Source: UBA2396 sp038042175 (lineage in GTDB: Bacteria > Planctomycetota > Phycisphaerae > Phycisphaerales > UBA1924). Taken from it: a stretch of 64,000 nucleotides of DNA. Every line of letters starts with the position of its first letter. Position 1 is the stretch's first letter. The notes beneath the pieces are model-generated. The model searched no databases. It was not told where the DNA came from and worked only from the letters and a program-made list of their open reading frames with translations. A program made the position numbers and the translations under genes. Positions 33,496-44,412 of the stretch are shown here, one piece after another. The DNA is taken from positions 212,327-276,326 of the forward strand of contig CAYHQQ010000001.1 of the NCBI GenBank assembly GCA_964358855.1, given 5' to 3'.

Positions 33496-33978
33496 CGCGG
33501 GCTCCAGAGTGGGTTGCGCATGGAGCGTGCGCCAGTCCACATCGGTTCAGAGCCGTCCAATCCGGCTTGACCGCTCAATGGTCCGCAAAGCCGGCTCAAT
33601 TCGCATTTTATCTGGTGTCTGATAGGTCGCCAATCCGATCAAGGGCGGACTCACTTCGGGTCGATGACAAGCAATCTCGCTCGCGAGTCTCACCCCTGAA
33701 TCTGCGGGCTTGGGATCGGCGTGGGATGAATCGCTGAAAGCCCTGTTTTTGAGGCACTTTCAGAGTCATAGGGATCGAGCAGACGCCCCGGATTGCTGCT
33801 ACAATAAGGGTCCCTTGGATCGGCCTCGACCAGGCCGGGCGACCGGCGGTCGGACCGGACTCTGGCGACCATGGACCCGAACCGCGATGGCGGGCGATTG
33901 ACGGGCTGATCCTTGGGTGCCGGGAATGCTGCCTTTGACGCCATCGGGCGGGGCCTTTGAACGCGAATCTGACCATCT
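33496..33978. other. 483-bp divergent intergenic region upstream of gyrB
   Basis: The region separates the minus-strand operon starting at 33495 from gyrB. It holds the promoter candidate at 33797 and a 7-bp stem (CTGAAAG, 33734-33740, with CTTTCAG, 33757-33763). ORFs on the minus strand here are Arg/Pro-rich and not credible. The predicted gyrB leader would be about 165 bases. Confidence 0.5.
33797..33805 (+). promoter_or_regulatory. Extended -10 promoter element candidate for gyrB
   Basis: TGCTACAAT combines an extended TGn with TACAAT, five of six consensus -10 bases. No good -35 box lies 16-18 bases upstream, which extended -10 promoters can do without. It is about 170 bases before the gyrB ATG. 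Confidence 0.45.
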
Positions 33979-36729
<2,751 letters not shown>

Positions 36730-36933
36730 GGACCGCGGGTGAGCCGGACGCAACGGGGCCGATAACGCCCGACCGGGCGCCGATTGTGCGGGCAGCGCCG
36801 GAGCCGCGGGGTGCGTCGTTGGGGTGCGGGTGAGATTTCACAGATCCGCCTTATTGGTCGGGGGCGAAGAATCGATACCTCCGATGGACCCTCGGCGGCG
36901 CGCCGTCCCGTGGTGTCCGGAGGGCGCAGGCAC

Positions 36934-38082
36934 ATGGCACATCCTTTCTCCAAGGGCCCCACATCGGCCGCGACACGTCCCAACACCGTGGGCCTCACCC
37001 AGGAAGGGCTCAATGAGTTCCTGGATTCCGTGGACACGGCGAACTCAAAGGGCAAGACTGTCAAGCGGGTCTTCGTTCGCTGGCCCTTCCGAAGGATGTC
37101 GGTCGATGTAACACTCATGCAACCCGGCGGCAACGCCGCCAAGCTGAAGATGGCCTGTCGGAATATCTCCTGCGGCGGGATGAGCCTCCTGCACAACTCT
37201 TTCGTCCACACCGGAACCCGCGTGACCGTGAAGCTCTCGACACCCTCCGGCGACATCATCGAGTCCGAAGGGACCATTGTGCGATGCCAGCATGTTCGCG
37301 GGATGGTCCACGAGATCGGCGTGAAGTTCCTGCAGCAGATCGTCGTTCGTGACATCGTGCAGTCCAGCCCGTTCAACAACACGTTCTCGCTCGAAAGGGT
37401 CGATCCCGAGTCGCTCCGCGGCACGATCGTGTACGCGGACGATTCCGCGGCCGAACGCAAGCTCGTCACGCACTACCTCCGAGGGACCGCCCTGCGCCTC
37501 CGCACCGTTGACAACGGGATCGAGGGCCTCACCATCACGGGCGAGGGATGCGATCTGGTGATCGTGGATCTGGACATGCCTGGTATGTCGGGTGCAGAGA
37601 TGATCCAGGGGATCCGCGAGGCGGGCTATTCGACCCCCGTCATCGTTGTCACGGCCGACACGGCGGCGATCAACAGGATCAACGCGCAGGAACTGAAGAT
37701 CTCCGCGTTCCTGGCCAAGCCCTACACCCAGGACACCCTGCTCCGCGCGATCGCCGAGTTCATCTCCGCCGACTCGGGATCGAAGCAGAGCTGCAGCACG
37801 CTCGCCGAAGACCATCCCAACCGCGGGCTTGTCGCCGGGTACGTCTTGCAGGTCATGGAGTCGGCCAAAAAGCTCTCGGAGAAACTCAAACGCGAGGATC
37901 TCGAGGGATGCCGCACCATCTGCATGCAGCTCAAAGGAAGCGCCGCCAACTTCGGCTTCGAAACCCTGGGCCATATCGCGTCGGTGGCCTTCAAGCAGCT
38001 CGCGGCCACCAAGAGCGTCAGCGAGTCGGGGATGCAGCTTCGAACGCTGATCACCGCCTGCGAGCGAACTCGTCGCGATTGA
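36934..38082 (+). CDS. PilZ - response receiver - degenerate Hpt regulator
   Basis: 382 residues from the ATG at 36934, preceded by GGAGGG. PilZ domain (~45-140): RxxxR at 49-53 (RWPFR) and NISCGG at 77-82, both c-di-GMP-binding motifs. Receiver domain (~163-280): acidic pair Asp169/170 in VYADDSAAER, phospho-acceptor Asp212 in VIVDLDMPGMSG, Thr240 and Lys262 (FLAKPY). Hpt-like domain (~295-380): LEGCRTICMQLKGSAANFGF keeps LKGSAANxG, but the position of the phospho-histidine is Met331. So c-di-GMP and phosphorylation inputs could meet here, while onward phosphotransfer through this Hpt is not possible. No kinase or DNA-binding domain is adjacent. It follows gyrB by ~200 bp. Confidence 0.85.
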   Translation: MAHPFSKGPTSAATRPNTVGLTQEGLNEFLDSVDTANSKGKTVKRVFVRWPFRRMSVDVTLMQPGGNAAKLKMACRNISCGGMSLLHNSFVHTGTRVTVKLSTPSGDIIESEGTIVRCQHVRGMVHEIGVKFLQQIVVRDIVQSSPFNNTFSLERVDPESLRGTIVYADDSAAERKLVTHYLRGTALRLRTVDNGIEGLTITGEGCDLVIVDLDMPGMSGAEMIQGIREAGYSTPVIVVTADTAAINRINAQELKISAFLAKPYTQDTLLRAIAEFISADSGSKQSCSTLAEDHPNRGLVAGYVLQVMESAKKLSEKLKREDLEGCRTICMQLKGSAANFGFETLGHIASVAFKQLAATKSVSESGMQLRTLITACERTRRD

Positions 38083-38133
38083 CGACAGGCCCACCCGGCC
38101 CGCGCTGTCCGGACCAGTTCCACGCCAATGAAA

Positions 38134-38160
38134 GAGCCCCGAAGTAGATCTTCGGGGCTC
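38134..38160. terminator. Terminator hairpin between convergent genes
   Basis: GAGCCCCGAAG (38134-38144) and its reverse complement (38150-38160) form an 11-bp stem around TAGAT. On the minus strand it is followed by TTTCATT, so it best fits the histone-like gene, ending 26 bases past that stop. It also lies ~50 bases after the PilZ-REC gene. Confidence 0.65.
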
Positions 38161-38186
38161 CGCTGTGCCTGGATTCAAACGGTGGA

Positions 38187-38492
38187 TCAGGCGGCGCGAC
38201 GGACGACCCGGCGGCTCGTCGAGCTCTTGAACGCCTTGGCGGCGGCAAAGGCCCGGAAGGGCTTGGCGGCCTTGAAGGTCTTGCGGGCGCTCTTGGCCTT
38301 GGTCTTTGCGCGGAAGGTCGTCGTGCGCTTGGACGTGGACTTCTTGAATGCCTTGGCAAAGGTTTTGCCGAAGGTACGAGTGCGGGCCTTGCGGGCGCCG
38401 GCCTTCTTGGTCGCCTTGCGGGCGACGTGCTTCTTGGCCGACGCCTTGCGTTTGACGGCGGACTTCGAGAACGAGCGTGTCTTGCGTTTCAT
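38187..38492 (-). CDS. Histone-H1-like Lys/Arg/Ala-rich DNA-binding protein
   Basis: 101 residues from the ATG at 38492, with GGAGA upstream. Nearly every third residue is Lys or Arg (SAVKRKASAKKHVARKATKK, AGARKARTRTFGKTFAKAFK), mixed with Ala, Ser and Thr, and there are almost no acidic residues. This is the composition of bacterial H1-like proteins (as in Hc1/AlgP-type tails), which bind and compact DNA without a folded domain. It is a short single gene with its own terminator and a long divergent upstream region (to 38719), so it is probably well expressed. The biological role, nucleoid compaction, is inferred from composition only. Confidence 0.7.
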   Translation of the reverse strand: MKRKTRSFSKSAVKRKASAKKHVARKATKKAGARKARTRTFGKTFAKAFKKSTSKRTTTFRAKTKAKSARKTFKAAKPFRAFAAAKAFKSSTSRRVVRRAA

Positions 38493-38719
38493 GCAACGAT
38501 TCTCCGATTGGGGCGTCATGCCCCAGAGGTTGCCACGGTATTGCCACGCGATCCGTCGCGGGCGAATTGGGGAAACAAAGCGCCCCCTGAACGCGGCGAT
38601 GAATAAGGTCATCGAACTCACAATCACGATGGATAAGCTTCTTTTTCAAAGAATCCGGAAAAATCACGACAATTCACGCCTCAAAGCCACGATTGATCGA
38701 AAAAGGCTGCCCCCAACCC

Positions 38720-40150
38720 ATGTCCACACCCACTCCCGCCCCATCCTCGGCCAATGCCAATAGCGGGCTCGCGGCGCTCTCGGCGGCGGCGCCGGCCCCC
38801 TGGACGCCCGAATCCTGGCGGACCAAACCCGTCTCTCAGGCAGTCGATTACCCGGACCCAAGGGCCGTCGCCGGGGCCGTCGAATCGCTGCGACAACTGC
38901 CGCCCCTTGTCACCAGCTGGGAGATCGAACGACTCAAGGGCGAGATCGCCGAGGCCCAGGAGGGCAAACGCTTCATTCTCCAAGGCGGCGATTGCGCCGA
39001 AATGCTCGCCGAGTGCACCAGCGAGGCGATCACCAGCAAGCTCAAGATCCTCCTGCAGATGTCCCTGGTGCTGGTGTACGGCGGCAAGCGACCCGTCACC
39101 CGCGTCGGGCGCTTCGCAGGTCAGTACGCCAAGCCCAGATCCAGCGCGACCGAAACGATGAGGGTTGACGGCAAGGAAGTGACGCTCCCCAGCTACTTCG
39201 GCGATCTCTTCAATGGAGTTGATTTCACCGCCGAGGCCCGGCGCCCCGATCCGTACCAGATGGTGCGGGCGTACAAGCACTCGGCGCTGACACTGAACTT
39301 CATCCGCGCACTCACCGAGGGCGGGTTTGCCGATCTGCACCATCCCGAGTACTGGGACCTGCGGTTCTTCACGCACGCGAGCCTTTCGGAGGGCCTGCGG
39401 AGCGAGTACGAGCGGATGAAGAACACGCTGGCGAACGGGCTGCGATTCATGGAGGCTCTGGGCGAGCGGACCGTGGACGATCTCACCCGCGTCGAATTCT
39501 TCACGAGCCACGAGGGACTCAGCCTCGAGTACGAGTCGGCACAGACCCGCAAGGTGCCCCGACGCGAGGGGTACTACAACCTGACCACGCATCTGCCGTG
39601 GATCGGTGAGCGGACCAGAGAGGTTGACGGAGCGCACGTCGAGTACTTCCGGGGGATCGAGAATCCAGTTGGAGTGAAGATCGGGCCGTCGATGCAGCCC
39701 GAGGTCCTCCTCAGGACCATCGATCGCCTCAACCCGCGCAACGAGATGGGCAAGATCGTGCTCATCTCACGCATGGGCGCAGAGAAGGTGCGGGGCTCGC
39801 TCCCGCCACTGGTCGAGGTGGTCAAGCGAAGCCAGAAGCGAGTTCTGTGGATGAGCGATCCCATGCACGGCAACGGCATCAAGACCGCCGGGGGAATCAA
39901 GACCCGGAACTTCGACGCGATCTTGAGGGAGCTTGAGGCGACCTACGACATCACCAAGGCGGGGGGATCGCACCTGGGCGGCGTTCACTTCGAGCTCACG
40001 GGCGAGGACGTCACCGAGTGCGTGGGCGGAGCCGCGGGAGTGTCCGAGAACGATCTGTCCCGGAATTATGTGAGCCTCTGCGATCCACGCCTCAACTACC
40101 AGCAGGCCCTGGAGATGGCCTTTCTCCTGGCGAGAAAAATGGGGTGTTAA
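38720..40150 (+). CDS. 3-deoxy-7-phosphoheptulonate synthase, class II (DAHP synthase)
   Basis: 476 residues from the ATG at 38720. Class II (plant/mycobacterial-type) signatures run through the protein: GKRFILQGGDCAEMLAEC, GRFAGQYAKPRSS, RPDPYQMVRAYKHSALTLNF, FFTSHEGLSLEYE, HLPWIGERTREVDGAHVEY, GVKIGPSM, LISRMGAEKVR, DPMHGNGI and GGSHLGGVHFELTGEDVTEC. These include the metal-binding Cys, His, Glu and Asp residues of the TIM barrel. The enzyme joins phosphoenolpyruvate and erythrose-4-phosphate in the first step of the shikimate pathway. A Pro/Ala-rich N-terminus of ~30 residues is unconserved. Single gene, divergent from the histone-like gene. Confidence 0.93.
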   Translation: MSTPTPAPSSANANSGLAALSAAAPAPWTPESWRTKPVSQAVDYPDPRAVAGAVESLRQLPPLVTSWEIERLKGEIAEAQEGKRFILQGGDCAEMLAECTSEAITSKLKILLQMSLVLVYGGKRPVTRVGRFAGQYAKPRSSATETMRVDGKEVTLPSYFGDLFNGVDFTAEARRPDPYQMVRAYKHSALTLNFIRALTEGGFADLHHPEYWDLRFFTHASLSEGLRSEYERMKNTLANGLRFMEALGERTVDDLTRVEFFTSHEGLSLEYESAQTRKVPRREGYYNLTTHLPWIGERTREVDGAHVEYFRGIENPVGVKIGPSMQPEVLLRTIDRLNPRNEMGKIVLISRMGAEKVRGSLPPLVEVVKRSQKRVLWMSDPMHGNGIKTAGGIKTRNFDAILRELEATYDITKAGGSHLGGVHFELTGEDVTECVGGAAGVSENDLSRNYVSLCDPRLNYQQALEMAFLLARKMGC

Positions 40151-40238
40151 CGGTTGAAGCGGGTGGAATGTTGCGCCGATAGTGGCTGTGAGGGTTGCAC
40201 GGTTGCGGCCCGATGACAAACGCCATGGAAGGTGAGAC

Positions 40239-40619
40239 ATGACCAAGGCCACACGCGCTGACGCACGCACCCATGCGGCTGGATCGTCCCCGGGATTGCC
40301 CGACTGGGCCAGGGCCGCCGAGGCCCGTATTCGCGATCGGGATCGCCGGCGCGAGGATCGCTCGCCGCTGGCGGGCGAGGGGATCGCGGTGTTCAGCGAC
40401 GCCGACGGGGGCGCGAAGATCGTTCGCGTCGACTTTGCCGACGCTTCCGCCGCGGGCATCGGTGTTCTGAGCGGGCTGGCGATCACGCCGGGCGCAACGT
40501 TCACGCTCCGCCCCGAATCCGGCCTTTCCCACGCGCACAGCGGCGTGGTGTCGCGCTGCACCAGGGAAGGCGACCGCTATCGCCTGGGGCTCAAGCTCGC
40601 AAGGTCGGTCGCGGCGTAA
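40239..40619 (+). CDS. PilZ-domain protein
   Basis: 126 residues, with GGAAGGTGAG before the ATG. After a charged N-terminal stretch, RREDR provides the RxxxR motif and FADASAAGIGVLS the DxSxxG motif of a c-di-GMP-binding PilZ domain. GATFTLRP...GVVSRCTREGDRYRLGL completes the barrel. There is no attached output domain. It follows the DAHP synthase by 88 bp. It is one of three PilZ proteins in this window, which suggests active c-di-GMP signalling in this organism; the direct target is unknown. Confidence 0.75.
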   Translation: MTKATRADARTHAAGSSPGLPDWARAAEARIRDRDRRREDRSPLAGEGIAVFSDADGGAKIVRVDFADASAAGIGVLSGLAITPGATFTLRPESGLSHAHSGVVSRCTREGDRYRLGLKLARSVAA

Positions 40620-40789
40620 ACCATGAATCACGGGCGACACAGTGAGTCACGAAAGAAAGGACCGTCCAGCTGCTCGCGCACACGGCGCGCAGGTGCGACC
40701 CGGTCTGGCTCGAAGCCGGCATCCCAATCCGCTGCTCTCTGCGCTCCAGGTGTTGAACCTTCCGGCGGAGATCCTGATGCTCGCGCCGA

Positions 40790-41353
40790 TCAGGGAGACT
40801 TCTCGGCGTGGGTGCGGTTCCACGTCTCGCGGTATCTGGCCGCCATGGACTCCAGGCTCGTGGGAAGCACGCGGACCTGGGCGATGGCCGACATGAAGTT
40901 GACGTCGCCCGACCATCGAGGCACGAGGTGAACGTGCAGGTGCTGCGGAACGCCCGCGCCCGCGGCGCGCCCCTGGTTGATACCGATATTGATGCCCTGG
41001 GGGCTCAGGGCTCGCTCGATGAGATCCGCGGCCGAATCGACAAGCTGCCACAAGACGGCCCTTTGCGCGGCGCTGTAATCGCCCAGGCACGGACGCGCAT
41101 CACCCAGCGCGACGAGCAGGTGCCCTCCGGTGTAGGGAAAGCGGTTGAGAAGAATCAGGCCCGCGGGCGTGCGCGCGACGACATGGTTTCTCAGGTCCAG
41201 CGCCGGAGAGAGCCAGTAGTCGAGCAGGAACGATCCCGTCGACGGACCCGCGACGTGCTGCGCGTCGGCCGTCTCGACGTAGGACTGACGCCAGGGGGCG
41301 TGGAGTGCGGCTGGGCCCAGGGCGGGGTCGGGAGTGGGTGAGGAATTCGGCAT
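40790..41353 (-). CDS. HIT-family nucleotide hydrolase/transferase
   Basis: 187 residues from the ATG at 41353. The signature H-x-H-x-H is visible in VPQHLHVHLVPRW; the middle histidine is the catalytic nucleophile in the family. VVARTPAGLILLNRFPYTGG and HLLVALGDARPCLGDYSAAQ match the core of the AP4A phosphorylase/hydrolase-like branch. Members split dinucleoside polyphosphates or act on AMP-linked compounds in the cytoplasm. The gene starts 14 bp after nadA on the same strand, so the two are probably co-transcribed, a plausible NAD/nucleotide link. Confidence 0.85.
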   Translation of the reverse strand: MPNSSPTPDPALGPAALHAPWRQSYVETADAQHVAGPSTGSFLLDYWLSPALDLRNHVVARTPAGLILLNRFPYTGGHLLVALGDARPCLGDYSAAQRAVLWQLVDSAADLIERALSPQGINIGINQGRAAGAGVPQHLHVHLVPRWSGDVNFMSAIAQVRVLPTSLESMAARYRETWNRTHAEKSP

Positions 41354-41367
41354 GATTCTCCAGAGGA

Positions 41368-42570
41368 TCAGTCGACCGAAACAGCCGCCGGCACGGCCAG
41401 GCTCAGCATCCGGTCGAGTGCGAGGAGCGCGTCCTTGCGGACTTCGGGGTGGACGCTGATGCGGTTGACGATCTTTGGCTTTCCGTCCTTGGAGAGGCTG
41501 CCCGCGAGGTTGTCCAGGACCCAGAGCAGGTGCGGCTGATCGATCCGGAACATGGTCGTGCACAGGCACTGGCAGTCCGAAAGAATGCGGACGCTCACGC
41601 CCCGGGCACTCGCCTCGCGAGCCAATCGCGCGACGAGGTGAAACTCGGTGCCGATGGCCCACCGCGAGCCGGGCTTGGCCGCACGGATGGTGTTGATGAT
41701 GAACTCGGTCGAGCCATTGAGGTCCGCCTTGTCGACGACCTCCTTGGCACACTCGGGATGGACCAGAATGGTGTGGTGCGGAGCCGACGCGTCCCTGGCA
41801 TCGGCGGCACGAATCTGGTCGCAGTGCTCGGGGCGGAAGAGTTTGTGGACCGAGCAGTGCCCCGCCCAGAGGATGACCTTGGAGTTCAGCAGCAGCTCGG
41901 GCGTGGAGCCGCCGAGTGCCTCGCCGCGACGTGTGCGCTTGGGGTCGTAGAGGCAGGTGTTGAGCACACCGCGCGCCGCGGCCGTGTTGCGCCCCAGGTG
42001 CTGGTCGGGCAGGAACAGGATCTTGACATCGGTGCCCGGGTGCGACTCCATCGCCCAGTCAAAGACCCGCCCGGCGTTGCTGCTGGTGCAGCACGCCCCG
42101 CCATGAGAGCCGACAAAGGCCTTGATGGCGGCGGAGGAGTTCACGTAGGTGACGGGCACGATGGTGCCCTGCCAGCCCTGGGCGGCAAGAGCCGCGTGGA
42201 TGTCGTTCCACGCCTGCACCGTGTCGTCGTACTGCGCCATGTCGGCCATGGAACACCCCGCCGACAGATCCGGAAGAATGACGCTGACATGCTCGGGTGT
42301 GAGCATGTCGGCCGATTCGGCCATGAAGTGCACGCCGCAGAAGACCACCCACTCCACCGGCCGATCCTTGGCCACCTTGGCGGCGATCTGGCTGAGCTTG
42401 AGGGAATCGCCCGTCACGTCGGCGTGCTGGAGCACGTCGTCGGTCTGGTAGTGATGCCCCAGAATGAAGAGGCGATCGCCCAGCTCGCGCCGGCGCTGCG
42501 AAATCGCCTCCGCCAGCTCGCTGGACGAGAGCTTGTGGTATCGCTCGGGGAGTGAGGGTTGCCAGAGCAC
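41368..42570 (-). CDS. nadA: Quinolinate synthase NadA
   Basis: 400 residues from a GTG at 42570 (MLWQPSLPERYHKLSSSELA); no better ATG is near. The N-terminal lobe has LGHHYQTDDVLQHADVTGDS, and the three 4Fe-4S cysteines fall in VVFCGVHFMAE (Cys78), WAGHCSVH and LSDCQCLCT. NADA domains also show VTYVNSSAAIKA and LFLPDQHLGRNTA. NadA condenses iminoaspartate with dihydroxyacetone phosphate to quinolinate, the oxygen-sensitive step of de novo NAD synthesis. Partners nadB and nadC are not in the window. It is followed by a HIT gene. Confidence 0.94.
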   Translation of the reverse strand: MLWQPSLPERYHKLSSSELAEAISQRRRELGDRLFILGHHYQTDDVLQHADVTGDSLKLSQIAAKVAKDRPVEWVVFCGVHFMAESADMLTPEHVSVILPDLSAGCSMADMAQYDDTVQAWNDIHAALAAQGWQGTIVPVTYVNSSAAIKAFVGSHGGACCTSSNAGRVFDWAMESHPGTDVKILFLPDQHLGRNTAAARGVLNTCLYDPKRTRRGEALGGSTPELLLNSKVILWAGHCSVHKLFRPEHCDQIRAADARDASAPHHTILVHPECAKEVVDKADLNGSTEFIINTIRAAKPGSRWAIGTEFHLVARLAREASARGVSVRILSDCQCLCTTMFRIDQPHLLWVLDNLAGSLSKDGKPKIVNRISVHPEVRKDALLALDRMLSLAVPAAVSVD

Positions 42571-42612
42571 GCCCGATGGTATGAGGCCCCAAGCCCGGGT
42601 CGCTCGTGGGAA

Positions 42613-42948
42613 TCAGGCGGCCTGAATGAACTGGGTGAGGCCGATGACCTCACGCGTCAGAGCGAGAGCGGCAAGGCAATCGCCGTCGGGCGTGGTGTCG
42701 ATCCGGACCACCCTGGCATTGATGAACTCGTCGGCGCGAACCACGGGCGCCCCGGTCCAACCGACGGCCGCGTCCACGATGTCGCCGACCGCCAGAGGCC
42801 GATCGCTCTTGATCTGGACCAGGAGACCCCGGGAAGAGGCATCCACGGTTCGGCAGGTGATGTAGGCCCAGGAGGCGCGGTGAAAGAGCTTGGCATCGCG
42901 GGCGATGCTGGTGCGCGAGTGGCGGCGACGATCCGTGGGCGTTTCCAT
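42613..42948 (-). CDS. PilZ-domain protein (single domain)
   Basis: 111 residues from the ATG at 42948; a longer frame upstream belongs to the shadow of the Memo gene. RRRHSRTSIARDAKLF carries the RxxxR motif and TVDASSRGLLVQI the DxSxxG motif, both typical c-di-GMP contacts. The rest (LAVGDIVDAAVGWTGAPVVR and INARVVRIDTTPDG) is the PilZ beta-barrel. It lies between nadA and the Memo-like gene on the same strand, 42 bp upstream of nadA and 77 bp after the Memo-like gene, so all four genes could be one transcript. Confidence 0.75.
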   Translation of the reverse strand: METPTDRRRHSRTSIARDAKLFHRASWAYITCRTVDASSRGLLVQIKSDRPLAVGDIVDAAVGWTGAPVVRADEFINARVVRIDTTPDGDCLAALALTREVIGLTQFIQAA

Positions 42949-43025
42949 ATCGGAACATCGGACCAAACGCCCGCGAACTTGGGCAAGGGTCTGGATAACC
43001 GGATGCGGACCGTGGCTGGCGATGG

Positions 43026-44375
43026 TCAGAACATGGCCGCGGCAAAGCTGGTGACGAGCGTGTTGCCCTGGGGGTCCATCGCGCCCATGTAATTGAGGAT
43101 TTCGATCTCCTGGGGCTGGGCGACTTTCATCGTGGCCACGAGGTTGCCGACCGAGCACCAGCGGGTGGGATTCTGCTGCCACGCCATCGCGGCGACGAGC
43201 TCGTCGGGCTTGTTGGCGCGGACGAGATCGAGCATCTCGCGGTCGTGCTGGATGACCTTGTTGCGGGCCTGCTCCGCCTCGGGCTCGTCGCCCGCAAGGG
43301 TTCCCTGGTCGCCAAAGGCCGGTCCGGCGTGCGAAAGATCGGCCGACGAGATGATCAAAGTCGTCCCGGGAAGGCCGGCCAGACACTCGCGCAGCGCGTT
43401 GATGAAGGGCTCGAGCGCGACGCCCTTGCCATCGTAACTCTCGCCGTTGTTGACCGCCGGATCGTGCACGAGCGCGCCGAACACCGTGGGAAGCTTGCCC
43501 CCCTCGCCCGCAAAGACGTGCTGGATCCACGGGATGTGCAGCTCGATGGAGTGCTCACGCTCGTGGTCGAACCGGTTGGCAAAGAGCTTGTCGCCCAGCT
43601 TGGCGCGGAGGGCCAAAATGATGTCGTTCGCGGCCTCGCACACGCCGAAGGGAGACTGGTACCCCTTGTCGCACGCCGTCACACCGGTCCCCTCGCCGAA
43701 GTGGTTGGTTCCCAGGATGACAATGCGGTCGGGGCGATCGACCACGCGAAGTCGTCCGTACACCGCGGCGTAGTTCATCCACCCGCGGGCGTAGTCCAGG
43801 TGCGGCGCCACGATCGCCTTGGGCAGGCGATCGAGACTCGGGTTTGCGACCTCTTCGAGAGCCTTGGCGATCCAGGCGTCGAAGATCTCCTTCATCTTGG
43901 GAAGTCCGGCCTGCTCGCGCTCTTCGGGCGAAGAACCCTCGGCCTTGTCGCCCAGAATCTGGGCGCCGAGCATCTCTGCAAACTGCCCCGTGACGGCCGG
44001 AGGAAGATTTGGCGAGCCGTCAAAGTCCGCTCGCATCCTGGCGAGCATCGCGTCGAAGGTCGGTCCGAAGAGCAGCCCTGCGCCGTCGAGCTGCGCGACC
44101 AACGGCTCCAGGACCGGGCGCGTGAGCCCACGCCCCACCTGCGCGACGATCTCGTCAATGGTTCGCGAGCCGTCCATAAGCGGAAGAACGACCTGGAACG
44201 CCGGGCTGGTGACGATGATCCGGTCAGAGATCTGACGCGCGTCGGCAAGGCCCAGGGCCTTCTGGTTGCCCATGTCGGCCGGAAATCCACGCAGGGCGCG
44301 GATCTTGGGCTTGATGTGGTGAGGGGCGGCGGGGTCGAACGGGGTCTGCTTGGCTTCTGGGTCCGGTGTGAGCAT
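43026..44375 (-). CDS. Memo-family (AmmeMemoRadiSam system protein B-like) protein
   Basis: 449 residues from the ATG at 44375; a TTG three codons earlier is the alternative. The C-terminal ~260 residues are the Memo fold: AIVAPHLDYARGW, IVILGTNHFGEGTGVTACDK, REHSIELHIPWIQHVFAG, TLIISSADLSHAGPAFGD and QQNPTRWCSVGNLVATMKVA. The histidines correspond to the metal or ligand site known in human MEMO1. The N-terminal part (PKIRALRGFPADMGNQKALG ... MDGSRTIDEIVAQVG) looks like a PqqD-type winged helix, often linked to radical-SAM chemistry. No AMMECR1 or radical-SAM partner is next to it here. The activity is unknown. Confidence 0.82.
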   Translation of the reverse strand: MLTPDPEAKQTPFDPAAPHHIKPKIRALRGFPADMGNQKALGLADARQISDRIIVTSPAFQVVLPLMDGSRTIDEIVAQVGRGLTRPVLEPLVAQLDGAGLLFGPTFDAMLARMRADFDGSPNLPPAVTGQFAEMLGAQILGDKAEGSSPEEREQAGLPKMKEIFDAWIAKALEEVANPSLDRLPKAIVAPHLDYARGWMNYAAVYGRLRVVDRPDRIVILGTNHFGEGTGVTACDKGYQSPFGVCEAANDIILALRAKLGDKLFANRFDHEREHSIELHIPWIQHVFAGEGGKLPTVFGALVHDPAVNNGESYDGKGVALEPFINALRECLAGLPGTTLIISSADLSHAGPAFGDQGTLAGDEPEAEQARNKVIQHDREMLDLVRANKPDELVAAMAWQQNPTRWCSVGNLVATMKVAQPQEIEILNYMGAMDPQGNTLVTSFAAAMF

Positions 44376-44412
44376 TGGACGCAAGTCTAGGGGGCCAAGA
44401 AGGCCGCCCGGC

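Noticed and set aside
33608..33976. 122-residue minus-strand ORF upstream of gyrB
   Set aside because: Arg/Pro/Ser-rich without structure, and it covers the predicted gyrB promoter and leader.
40623..40931. Small plus-strand ORFs between the PilZ and HIT genes
   Set aside because: They overlap the HIT gene antisense and have Arg/Ser/Pro-rich sequence with no conserved pattern.
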